The notes beneath the pieces are model-generated. The model saw only the letters and a program-made list of their open reading frames with translations. It did no database searches and was not told the origin of the DNA. Source: Segatella copri (GTDB taxonomy: Bacteria > Bacteroidota > Bacteroidia > Bacteroidales > Bacteroidaceae). From it: a stretch of DNA of 64,000 nt. Positions within the stretch are counted from its first letter, which is position 1. Every line of letters starts with the position of its first letter. The DNA lies in contig NZ_CP156891.1 in the NCBI RefSeq assembly GCF_019249795.2, positions 1,692,001 to 1,756,000 on the forward strand. The letters are read 5' to 3'. A program made the translations under genes and the position numbers. Below, piece by piece: positions 45,408 to 54,812 of the stretch.

Positions 45408-48400
45408 ATGATGAACAGAAGATGTTTTCCTTTAGTTGCCGCTTCGCTGATGGCACTTTCAAGCCAGGCGCAGCAGGTTGACTTCAACATAGCCAGCAGA
45501 AAGGCTGCTGAAGTTACTGCCCTCAATTTCACTCCTGTTGGTGTGAAGCAGGGCAATACATACCAGTTTGCTCTGAGCGAACTGGAGATTACGCTCGACG
45601 CACCCGTAAAAGACCAGATTATCAAATCCAACTGGTTTAAGCAGGGCATACAGTTGGGCGACCGACTCACCAGCGATGGTATCGTAGTATATCCGTCAAA
45701 AGGCGATAATGCCCAGCTCCGCATCACCATCCGAGGTCTGAAACCGGGGCATCACTCTCTCCTTGCCTATCACAACATCGTAGACGGACTTACCGGCAAT
45801 ATTCCTTCTATCCAGGTTTCCAGAGAGAAGGAACAGATAATCACCGTGAAGAAGGGCAAGAAACGTATCCAGCAGAAGAGCATGATGCAGGAGATTCTTG
45901 CACAGGATATTAAGCAGACCGTAAGGGAGATGAAGGCATCGCAGAGCGGCCAGTCGTACATTGAATTTGATGTAACCGACGACCAGCCTGTAGTTATCCA
46001 CTATCAGTTACAAGGTGTGGATAACGCAAACAACACGCTCACCATCAATGGTTTGGTATTCGACAAAGCCAACCCGAAAGCCACCGCTCTCAACCCTTAT
46101 CCTACCGATGATGATCTTCACGTCAATGCAGAAGGAGGCAAGGTTGTTCTTCGCTGGCAAGCCGGCGAAGGTGCCAAGCAACACCTTATTTATATAGGAC
46201 AGCGCGCCGACCAGTTGAAGAAGGTTGCCACCACAGAAGAAGCCGCTTTCGAAGTCACCGGTCTCAGCAGCGCCAACGATTATTACTGGCGTGTAGACGA
46301 GGTAGATGCCAACGGCAAGGTTTCAGAGGGCGAAGTATGGAACTTCCGTCCACGCCGTCTCGCCTTCCCAGGTGCCGAGGGATATGGAAGATTTGCTATC
46401 GGCGGTCGTGGCGGTTCGGTTTATCATGTTACCTCTTTAGAAGATAACCCTGAGAATCCGCAGCCAGGCTCTCTCCGATACGGAATCACAAAGGTTAATG
46501 GACCTCGTACCATCGTCTTCGATGTTGCCGGCATCATCGACCTGAAAGACCGTCTGGTTTGTTCCGATCCATTCATCACGGTAGCCGGACAGACTGCACC
46601 CGGCAAGGGAATCCTTCTCCGTGAGCATCCTTTCGGTTTCGGCTCAGAAGGCATCTTCCGCTTCATCCGTCTCCGACTGGGAAAATATCTCGATAAAAAC
46701 GGCAAGACCATTACCCTCGACGGACTGGGTGCTGCAGGCTGCGACAATACCATCATCGACCACTGTTCGGTAGGCTGGACCATCGACGAGGCTTTCTCCA
46801 GCCGCAACGGCAAGAACATCTCTTTCCAGCACAACCTCATCTCCGAAGCACTCAACCAGGCTGGTCATCAGAATTATGTCAACGCCAAGCATGGTTATGC
46901 TGCAACCATCGGTGGTAATGTAGGCTCGTTCCACCACAACCTGCTTGCCAACAACGAAGGAAGAAACTGGAGTATGGGTGGCGGACTGGACGGAGCCGGA
47001 TATTATGCCGGAAAGCTCGATCTCTTTAATAATGTAGTATACAACTGGGGCAACCGTGCCTGCGACGGAGGAGCCCACGAAGTAAACTTTGTTGGCAACT
47101 ATTACAAGATGGGACCAGCCACCAGCATGAAATATATCCTCAATGCCCAGTTGGAAGGTACCGGCCAGGGAAGTCAGGCTTACTACATGCACGATAATAT
47201 CCGCCAGAACTATGTGGGCGATATGAAACAGAATGCAGGAGCTGTGGTAGGAAAGCATGGAGAACTGGTCAGCGACAAGGAAGGCGAAACCTACAAATAT
47301 ACCACTTCTCACGGACAGGTAGTCAACTGGAAGGTATTTACCGACAAACCATTCTTCCCATCCTATGCCAAGGTAGAAAGTGCCCGCGCTGCCTTCAAGA
47401 ACGTATTGAGCGATGTGGGAGCCAACCAGCCTTGCATCGACCAGCACGACCAGCGCATGGTAGAAGAAACCTTGAACGGAACCTATAAATATGTTGGTTC
47501 CAAGACCGGCAAGAAAGGACTGATAGATGACAACCTGGATGCCGGCAACGATGCCTGGAAGGAGTTTGAAGCACTCACCGACCGTCGCCCTGCCAACTGG
47601 GATACCGACCAGGATGGAATGCCAGACTGGTGGGAGAAGCTGGCTGGTACCAACCCGTCAGCTGCCGACAACAACGAGCTGACCGATGGCGAATATACGC
47701 AGCTGGAACGTTATCTCAACTGGCTTGCAGAACCACATTTCATCACCTCAGCAGGCAATAAGCTGACTATCGACCTGAAGCAGTATTTCGCCGGTTACAA
47801 CCAGCAGCCAGTCTTCACCCTGGAGAACAGCATCCAGCCACAGGAAGGCAAGATGAAACTCAATAAGAAGGGAATCCTCACCATCAGCCTCAACAAAAAG
47901 GCTGCCGACTGCCTCATCGACATCAAGGTGAAGGCAACCGACAAAGACCAGGTAGCTTCCCTGCAACGTACTTTCCACATCGCTATTACCCGGATACCGA
48001 CCAGGACGGAATGCCAGACTGGTGGGAGGAAGTAAAAGGCGTAAGTGATGGAAATGCCGATGAAAACGCAGATGGCTACACCAACAATCCTCAGTTTGAA
48101 TGCGAGGCTAAGGGTGATGCGATGAGCAAGATGAGTCATGATACGGGTGCCAACGAGGGTGAATATATCTTCACCGCCAACGAAGATTGTGGCAAGGCGC
48201 TCGTAGATTATACTGTCAAGGTAAGCGATGATGACAACATCAGCACCTATACCCGCACCTTCCATTTCTATCTGACAGACGGTTCTGCAACAGGCATTCA
48301 AAACATTCAGACCTCAACCGCAGCCGATAGCTACGAGGTATACAATGCTGCAGGTATCAAGGTGAGAAAAGGCAAGAATCTCGATTCTCTCCCATCAGGT

Positions 48401-48466
48401 GTTTATATCATCAAGGCATTGAAGGATGGCAAGGTAATCAGTTCGAAGAAAACTTGCATACAATAA
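45408..48466 (+). pseudogene. Second PL1 pectate lyase, frameshifted in its C-terminal module
   Basis: The first frame (45408-48035) encodes a signal peptide (1-21), an unassigned beta domain, an Fn3-like domain (about 225-310) and a PL1 helix (from 315, LAFPGAEGYGRFAIGGRGG). Then come a DTDQDGMPDWWE calcium-type motif (about 735) and a cadherin-like module ending FHIAIT. Near 47980-47993 the sense frame shifts by one base. The second frame then gives YYPDTDQDGMPDWWE and runs to 48466, ending in a T9SS-like tail (YEVYNAAGIKV...). A 30-odd-base stretch around GACCAGGA is nearly identical at both motifs (about 390 bp apart), suggesting a duplicated module. The catalytic part is intact, so a shortened active enzyme without sorting tail remains possible. 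A sequencing error is the main alternative. Confidence 0.75.
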
Positions 48467-48525
48467 GGCAATCTGCACCTTAGAAAGTGCATTTTTCATA
48501 TAACTCAGCATCCTGAGAGATGCAA

Positions 48526-48561
48526 AAAAGGGAGCGCAACCATTAGTGATGCGCTCCCTTT
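48526..48561. terminator. Bidirectional terminator after the PL1 gene
   Basis: Perfect 13-base arms AAAAGGGAGCGCA (48526-48538) and TGCGCTCCCTTTT (48549-48561). It lies between the converging PL1 gene and the gene remnant at 48608. Confidence 0.88.
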
Positions 48562-48607
48562 TATGATTGTTTCTTTTATCTTAAAATTCTAACCGAATAA
48601 CGTCAGA

Positions 48608-48722
48608 TTATTTCTGAACGAACTTCTTGCCATTCTCGATAACGAGACCCTTATAAGAAGCATTCACCTGCTGGCCAGCCATATTATAGCGAACAGACTT
48701 CTTGGCAGAAGTTGAGGACAAG
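48608..48722 (-). pseudogene. C-terminal remnant of a secreted protein (T9SS-like tail)
   Basis: About 37 codons end with SAKKSVRYNMAGQQVNASY, KGLVIENGKKFVQK and a stop. This is the style of Prevotella C-terminal sorting domains. The frame is cut at its upstream end exactly where an inverted-repeat element begins (48724), and no further coding sequence of that protein remains in the window. The end is properly followed by the bidirectional terminator at 48526-48561. Confidence 0.7.
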
Positions 48723-48723
48723 C

Positions 48724-48880
48724 CCGCTAGGCGTTCCGGCGGATTTGCAATCCGCCTCAAGCGAAAATGCAAATATAGTTTGGAGATATGAAAAGCCTAC
48801 GGCTGGGGATTACAAATCCCCAATAAAGAGGTCGAGCCTTTTTTGTCTGCGGATTGCAAATCCGCAGGAACGCCTAGCGG
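48724..48880. mobile_element. Small inverted-repeat element of REP/MITE type
   Basis: The outer arms CCGCTAGGCGTTCC (48724-48737) and GGAACGCCTAGCGG (48867-48880) are perfect reverse complements. Inside are three hairpins: GGCGGATTTGCAATCCGCC at 48738-48756, a GGGGATT/AATCCCC stem at 48805-48821, and TGCGGATT/AATCCGCA at 48848-48866. About 27 bp further a partial second copy of the right end (CGCCTAACGGACTTGCG) appears at 48898-48914. No transposase is present, so it is non-autonomous. The hairpins resemble REP-type sequences that accompany Y1 transposases in other bacteria; the link is inference. Confidence 0.72.
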
Positions 48881-48953
48881 ACTCGCGTTACTTATTACGC
48901 CTAACGGACTTGCGAGCCTGTATTATGGACTTACGGCACACCCTCTCTTCTTG

Positions 48954-49107
48954 TTGCTGGAAAACATAGGATATGTTGCTGGAAAAGATAGGATATGTTG
49001 GCGAGATAGTTAGTATCTCCGGTCGCACAACAGCTGTTGTGCGCTTGCATAACAGCTGATATGCGCATGCACAACAGGTGATGTGCATGCGGTGGTCAAC
49101 TGTTGTG
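48954..49107. repeat. Array C: seven 22-nt degenerate tandem repeats
   Basis: Units start at 48954, 48976, 48998, 49020, 49042, 49064 and 49086, each exactly 22 nt. Units 1-2 share TTGCTGGAAAA and ATAGGATATG. Units 4-6 share a CACAACAG or CATAACAG core. Several contain dyads, for example CACAACAGCTGTTGTG in unit 4 and GAGATA...TATCTC in unit 3. It lies just after the inverted-repeat element. Confidence 0.8.
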
Positions 49108-49161
49108 CGCCAACTATTATCCAGACTTAGACACACTCTCCTACAGAAAATATCAGAGACA

Positions 49162-49200
49162 GAAAACGGGGTGCATTCTCTAAAAAGAGAACACACCCCG
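49162..49200 (-). terminator. Terminator of the pectin susC-susD operon
   Basis: CGGGGTG...ATTCTCT pairs with AGAGAA...CACCCCG (49167-49200) and is followed on the minus strand by TTTTCTG. It lies 50 nt past the SusD stop. Confidence 0.78.
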
Positions 49201-49249
49201 CAACCTTAATATATTATGTTATGACTATATCGTCATTCCTCTCTTGACA

Positions 49250-51439
49250 TTACTCAGCCAATGGGTCGAAGGTACCATTGGCACCACCATTGTTGTAATC
49301 ACCCCAACCGATGGTCTGAGGCAAAGCCTTGTTGGCGATAGATGCACCGGAAGTGAAGCCTAAGAAGTAATACTTAGGACGGAAGTTCATGTAGAGGTAA
49401 TTCTTGTTAGAATCGTAACCGTCACCCTTCTGTACCTTCATCTTCAAGTTGTTCTTATACCATGTAGACAAGTTCTCGAGCTGAGTATTCAAATCATCCT
49501 CACGGAGATCAACACCCTTAGGACGCTCAGTACCAGCTTTCAACAATGGGTCAGAATTGAAAGTTGTACCACCTACGCCATACTTATCAGCAACACGATA
49601 CTGGATATTTTCACGACGCTGACCGTTCAAAGCCTTGAAGCCAAGCCATGTACAGGTATTGCCACCCCAACCAGTCAAAGTCCATGTAGAAGGAGCACCC
49701 TCTACCTTGCCAGTACCACCATCGAAGAGCATCCAACGGCGGAGGTCATCGAAACGCTTACCCTCGTAAGCAAACTCAATCTGACGCTCATAGAGAATCT
49801 GAGAGATACAGGTAGCCTGATCATTGTAAGCTGCAGGTGTGATACCATCATCCTCAGAATTTGCAGCTGAATAACCAGCACGCTCACGAATCTGCTTAAC
49901 ATATTTTACAGCCTCATCCAGATGACCAGCACCTGCTGCAACCTCAGCAAGGTTCAGGAGAACCTCAGCATAACGGAGTTCAATCAACGGAGCAGCAGAA
50001 TAGAATGGAGCTGCACCCTTGGTATCTTGAGCTACGTACTTATAAAGAGGAGAAGAATTGACATCCAAATCATCACTCTTCTTGCGTACATATACACCCT
50101 GACGGCTCTTCAACAGGTTGTCTGCACCATAAGAATCACCACTCTCAGGGTTGCCGGCATCATTCATGCTGGTATACCATACATAGTTCCAAAGTACATA
50201 GTTGGCACCATCAGAAGGGTTGTTCGCATCGCGCTCTGACGCATTACCACTGTAAGCCCAACGGAAGCCAGGAAAAGCGAATGTACGATAGAAGCGCTTG
50301 TCACGATTCAGGAATGGAGTCTCGCTATCCAAAGTCTTCTCAGAACGAGCCAACTTAGTATAAGTATCGCAACTCTCAGGAAGTTTACCATCTGACATTG
50401 GGAACATATTAATCAGCATCTGAGAAGCATTCTTACCGCTACCACCTGTATTAGCTGGACGAATCTGACGCTCCCAGTTGTTGTTCTTCTGATTATCGAG
50501 ACCATCACCTGTTACATTATTGTATAAGGTAACGAACACAGCCTCTGGATTATTACCGCCATCGGTAAACATCTTGGCAAAGGTAGAACCATTCTTATTG
50601 TCATTGTCTGTATACAAGTGATAACCACACTTGTTGATACGCTCCAAATCAGCCTTCATGGTTTCATAAGCAGTCTTCCAACGGTTTTCATCGTTAGTAC
50701 GATTGAAGAGAGGGCTACACCACAAAAGCATCAAACGACCCTTCAAAGCCAAGGCTGTACCAGTAGTTACACGGCCTTTCTCCGACCATCCCGAGCCATT
50801 CTCTGTCTTGGCAGCCAACATATCAGCAGCCTTATTCAAATCATCAAGAATAAACTCGTAAGTCTCCTTAGATGTAGCACGAGGAGTAACAGAACTTTCT
50901 AAAGGATCTTGTGTTTCCTTAACCAGAGGCACACCGCCATACCACTTGAACAAGTTGTAATAGCACCATGCACGGAAGAAATATACCTGACCGAGCAATT
51001 CATTCTTCTGTTCCTCAGAAAGAGTGCTGCCGCTGATACCCTGGATTACATCATTGACATTACGGATTCTACCATATACAGATGCCTGGATATTAGACTG
51101 GTCGCCCATGAAGAAATCAGGAACCGAATTTGTGGAACTGGTAGAGCTCAGCTCAACCTGTGGGTCTACAAAAGAGCTGAGACCACTGTATTCCTCAGTA
51201 GACTTACCAGCCTCATCCGCATTACCCATAGAAGGATACTTCCAGGTCAAATCGTTGGTTGTTGGCAAACACCAACTGTAGATATCGTTTAGACGACCAT
51301 TACATCCTTCATAATAGTTGTAGATGTCTTTATTTACATTGTCATAGTTCTTCTTTTCCTCCAGGAAGCTGTCACTACAAGAGCTGAAAGCCAAGGCTGA
51401 AACCAGACCAAGACTGAATAATTTTATTGTCGTTTTCAT
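49250..51439 (-). CDS. SusD/RagB-family lipoprotein (pectin locus)
   Basis: This 729-residue lipoprotein from ATG 51439 (MKTTIKLFSLGL...) has lipobox AFSSC (C20). An upstream in-frame start at 51505 lies inside the end of susC and would hide the signal peptide. It is longer than most SusD proteins. The family core is visible in LLGQVYFFRAWCYYNLFKWYGGVPL and IELRYAEVLLNLAEVAAGAGHLDEA, with a terminal block FEYEGKRFDDLRRW-like (FAYEGKRFDDLRRWMLF). It would bind pectin oligosaccharides as lid for the SusC-like barrel encoded 35 nt upstream. The terminator at 49162-49200 closes the operon. Confidence 0.92.
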   Translation of the reverse strand: MKTTIKLFSLGLVSALAFSSCSDSFLEEKKNYDNVNKDIYNYYEGCNGRLNDIYSWCLPTTNDLTWKYPSMGNADEAGKSTEEYSGLSSFVDPQVELSSTSSTNSVPDFFMGDQSNIQASVYGRIRNVNDVIQGISGSTLSEEQKNELLGQVYFFRAWCYYNLFKWYGGVPLVKETQDPLESSVTPRATSKETYEFILDDLNKAADMLAAKTENGSGWSEKGRVTTGTALALKGRLMLLWCSPLFNRTNDENRWKTAYETMKADLERINKCGYHLYTDNDNKNGSTFAKMFTDGGNNPEAVFVTLYNNVTGDGLDNQKNNNWERQIRPANTGGSGKNASQMLINMFPMSDGKLPESCDTYTKLARSEKTLDSETPFLNRDKRFYRTFAFPGFRWAYSGNASERDANNPSDGANYVLWNYVWYTSMNDAGNPESGDSYGADNLLKSRQGVYVRKKSDDLDVNSSPLYKYVAQDTKGAAPFYSAAPLIELRYAEVLLNLAEVAAGAGHLDEAVKYVKQIRERAGYSAANSEDDGITPAAYNDQATCISQILYERQIEFAYEGKRFDDLRRWMLFDGGTGKVEGAPSTWTLTGWGGNTCTWLGFKALNGQRRENIQYRVADKYGVGGTTFNSDPLLKAGTERPKGVDLREDDLNTQLENLSTWYKNNLKMKVQKGDGYDSNKNYLYMNFRPKYYFLGFTSGASIANKALPQTIGWGDYNNGGANGTFDPLAE

Positions 51440-51474
51440 TGTTCTTTTCTTTTTAAAATTATATAAGTATCTCA

Positions 51475-54400
51475 TTAGAATGAGAGATTCACACCCACAG
51501 TCCACTTACGGAGGTTAGGATAGCTTCCGTATGATCCCGACATAGGATTCATGAAGTTGTCTGGATATGGATTGTAGAAGTTGATGAGGTTCTGACCGGT
51601 AATATTGATACGGCAGCTGTTGATGCCGATGCTACCCAACCAGCTCTTTGGCAAAGTATAAGCCAAGGTCAAGCGGTTCAGAGCCACACGTGCTGTACTC
51701 ACTCTCCAGAAGCTGGATGCTACAGCATTCACATCTGTATACTTCAAGTTAGGATAGTAAGCCTCACGATTCTCCTTTACAACGAGATTACCTGAGCCAT
51801 CATATACATCCTGATAAACATACATATTGTCTGGATTCCAGAATGAAGGCATGTTGCAATACTCCAGATTACCAGTTGGCTTCAATGCTGCACCAGGAAG
51901 TGTGGCATAACCGCCCCAGCTTGCACCAATCTGAGCTGTCAGAGAAAGTCCCTTCCAGTCTGCACCCAAATTCATGGTCAAACCATAGAGGTTGCTGCTG
52001 CGGTGACCTAACTCTACCTGGTCGTTGTCTACATCTACGACACCATCAGGTCCGGCATAAGTACCTGTCTCAGGATCGTAAGCACCACGAACATCCTTAT
52101 ACATCAACATACCAGGGCGAACCTGGTCTTTGGTCAGACCCATATAAGTAGAGATGTTGTACTTCGTGAAGTATTCCTCAATATCCTGGAAGCTACGGAA
52201 CATACCGATGCATTGCATACCCCAGAGACCTACGTCTGTACGGTGACCAGGAGTAATCTGACGGTAGAGATAGTCTGTAACCCAGTCCATATTCAGTACC
52301 TTGTTGTCAGACCAACCTGTGTTGATACCAATACGATACTTGAAGTCCTTACCAATCTTATCCTTCCATGTAACAGAAAACTCACCACCCCATGAATCCA
52401 TCTCACCGATGTTGGATGCAGCACTCTGTGTACCTACGGTAGAAGGAACAGTCTGCTTGATATTCATCAGCATCTCGCGGTTCTTCTCATAATAGTAATC
52501 GAAGGTTACAGCCAGACGGTTGTTGAGGAACTGTGCATCAATACCCACGTTGGTCTTGTAGTCTTTATCCCAATGAACGTCTGAATTTACAGCAGAATTG
52601 TTCTTGTTGATGGTGATACGGTTGCCAGAATCCTTACCAGTCTCGAATACTGTACCACGGTTGGCATCCTGTGCATAAACCTGCATCCACTGCCATGCCG
52701 CTGTATTGTCTCGACCGGTCATACCCCAGGAAGCACGGAGCTTCAGGAAGTCAACTCCCTTCACCTTGTTACGGAACCAGCTCTCCTCTGAGATTACCCA
52801 ACCTGCAGAGAAAGCAGGGAAAGTTCCCCAGTAGTTCTTTGGAGCAAACTTGGTTGATGCATCAGAACGAACCAGAGCCTCGAAGAGATACTTGTTGGCA
52901 TAGGCATAGTTGATACGGCCGATATATGAAAGGGTACCGCTCTCACTACGGGTAAACATAGTAGTCATCTCACCTGTTGCAGAGTTATACTGACCGGTAG
53001 TGAAAGGATACGGGGTCAAACGCTGTCCCTGCAAGTACTCACTCTCTGCCTCAGACTTCTCTATAGAGAACAGACCACCCAGATGATGCTGACCGAAATC
53101 GCGCTGATACTGGGCTGTGAAGTTCATCTGATAGTTATCAGTACGAACCATGGTACGAGCCAGATAGTCACCATTGGCGGTTGTCACACCATTGAAGTTA
53201 GACGCTGCCAGGTAATCGAAATCTGCATTATCGCCGCTGGTAGGAGTATAAAGGTGGTTACCGCTACCATAACGAGTCAACATCTGATAGAGGGTGAAGT
53301 TTGAACCATACTCATTACCCTTATCGGTATTGATACTCTTGGAATAAGAGAAGCGCAACTTCAATCCCTTCAGAATCTTGCTCCAACCGAAATCATAATC
53401 AAGGCTTCCGCTGATATTCAGGTTAGAATTCATGTTCTTGCGGTAGTCGCCATTGTTCTGCAAAGTAGCAAAGTTATACTGCTGGTTCTGGTTCTTCTGT
53501 GTATTGCTAGGACCATAAGCCAGGAGATCATAACCATTTACTGATTCAGGCATGTAAGTAGGACGGGTCAGAAGGAGGTTGTAGTCCTTCTCATCGCCAG
53601 ATCCACCCACCTTTACCAATGGCTTTTCCTTTGTAGCATAGTCACCGCTAACAGTCAGATTAGCGCCCAACCACTTGCTTACTTTTACATCCACACCGGC
53701 ACGATAGTTCCAACGGTTATAGTTGAGTTTACCGAGGTTACCATCCTGATCGAAGTAAGATATACCTGCAAAATAGTTCACCTTATCGGTAGCACCACTT
53801 ACGTTTACGCTGTGCTTCTGGGTCATACCAGTTTCCCAATACTTATCGAGCAAGTCGTAATTCAGTCCCTTCATAGCCTCCAACTCATCAGCCTGAAAAA
53901 GGGCAGTAGTCTTATTGAGGGAAGTATTGGTTGGGTCAGCTGCTGTTACAGCATTGTACAAACGACCATACTGGTAAGCATTCAGCATCTTTGGGCGAGA
54001 AACCTCATCGGTGAAACCGAAAGAACCGCTATAAGAAATGCGAGGTGCACCCATCTTACCCTTCTTGGTAGTTACGAGGATAACACCATTGGCAGCACGG
54101 GCACCATAAACGGCAGCAGAAGCATCCTTCAATACAGAGATACTCTCTACCTCAGAGGCATCCAGGTTATTGAAAGCCTCAGCACCGAGGTTCTGGTAAC
54201 TGTTACCAACCTTTACATCGTTAGGATAGATATAACCATCGATAACGAAGAGAGGCTGCTGGGCTGTAGAACCAACTTCGCCCAATGAGTTGGTATCACG
54301 GATCATGATACGGGCATTCTCACCAGGACGGCTCTCACCACCACTTACGCTCAAACCGTTAACCAGACCGCCCAAAGAAGAAGCCAAGCCACCATTAGCA

Positions 54401-54786
54401 AGGTCCTGGATTTCATCTGTTGGGATGTTAGCTACAGAACCGGTCAGGTGAGCCTTCTTCTGGGTACCGTAACCTACGACTACCACCTCCTGAAGAGTCT
54501 TGTCGTCAGCAACCAGCTTGATAGTACCACCATTGGTAGTAGCATCCCTAAAACCGATATAAGAAACGGTAACCTTGCCACCCTTAGGAACAGACAACTT
54601 ATAGTTACCATCCATATCGGTAATCACAGCAGTCTTGGTACCGGCAACCTTTACGGTAGCACCGATAACAGGTTCACCGAGGTCATCGAGTACAGTACCC
54701 TGCACTACTTTATTTTGAGCCATTGCAGGCACAGCACAGGTAAGTGCCATACCAAAGGCCAATGTCTTTATATATTTACGTTTCAT
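51475..54786 (-). CDS. SusC/RagA-family TonB-dependent transporter (pectin locus)
   Basis: This 1103-residue transporter has a signal peptide of 23 residues (AVPAMAQ). A carboxypeptidase-like domain follows (VQGTVLDDLGEPVIGATVKV, about 27-100), then a plug with EVVVVGYGTQKKAHLTGSV and GARAANGVILVTTKKG. The large barrel ends WTVGVNLSF. It imports pectin-derived oligosaccharides, judged only from the neighbouring pectate lyases and GH2 enzyme. It lies 26 nt after the lipoprotein gene and 35 nt before its SusD partner, so the three form one operon. The plug text ISVLKDASAAVYGARA is standard for the family. Confidence 0.95.
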   Translation of the reverse strand: MKRKYIKTLAFGMALTCAVPAMAQNKVVQGTVLDDLGEPVIGATVKVAGTKTAVITDMDGNYKLSVPKGGKVTVSYIGFRDATTNGGTIKLVADDKTLQEVVVVGYGTQKKAHLTGSVANIPTDEIQDLANGGLASSLGGLVNGLSVSGGESRPGENARIMIRDTNSLGEVGSTAQQPLFVIDGYIYPNDVKVGNSYQNLGAEAFNNLDASEVESISVLKDASAAVYGARAANGVILVTTKKGKMGAPRISYSGSFGFTDEVSRPKMLNAYQYGRLYNAVTAADPTNTSLNKTTALFQADELEAMKGLNYDLLDKYWETGMTQKHSVNVSGATDKVNYFAGISYFDQDGNLGKLNYNRWNYRAGVDVKVSKWLGANLTVSGDYATKEKPLVKVGGSGDEKDYNLLLTRPTYMPESVNGYDLLAYGPSNTQKNQNQQYNFATLQNNGDYRKNMNSNLNISGSLDYDFGWSKILKGLKLRFSYSKSINTDKGNEYGSNFTLYQMLTRYGSGNHLYTPTSGDNADFDYLAASNFNGVTTANGDYLARTMVRTDNYQMNFTAQYQRDFGQHHLGGLFSIEKSEAESEYLQGQRLTPYPFTTGQYNSATGEMTTMFTRSESGTLSYIGRINYAYANKYLFEALVRSDASTKFAPKNYWGTFPAFSAGWVISEESWFRNKVKGVDFLKLRASWGMTGRDNTAAWQWMQVYAQDANRGTVFETGKDSGNRITINKNNSAVNSDVHWDKDYKTNVGIDAQFLNNRLAVTFDYYYEKNREMLMNIKQTVPSTVGTQSAASNIGEMDSWGGEFSVTWKDKIGKDFKYRIGINTGWSDNKVLNMDWVTDYLYRQITPGHRTDVGLWGMQCIGMFRSFQDIEEYFTKYNISTYMGLTKDQVRPGMLMYKDVRGAYDPETGTYAGPDGVVDVDNDQVELGHRSSNLYGLTMNLGADWKGLSLTAQIGASWGGYATLPGAALKPTGNLEYCNMPSFWNPDNMYVYQDVYDGSGNLVVKENREAYYPNLKYTDVNAVASSFWRVSTARVALNRLTLAYTLPKSWLGSIGINSCRINITGQNLINFYNPYPDNFMNPMSGSYGSYPNLRKWTVGVNLSF

Positions 54787-54812
54787 CTTGTTTCGAGATT
54801 AGATAGTTTAAA

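Noticed and set aside
48888..49196. A 102-codon open frame on the minus strand
   Set aside because: It covers array C and a terminator hairpin. The repeat period of 22 is not a multiple of 3 and the composition is not protein-like.
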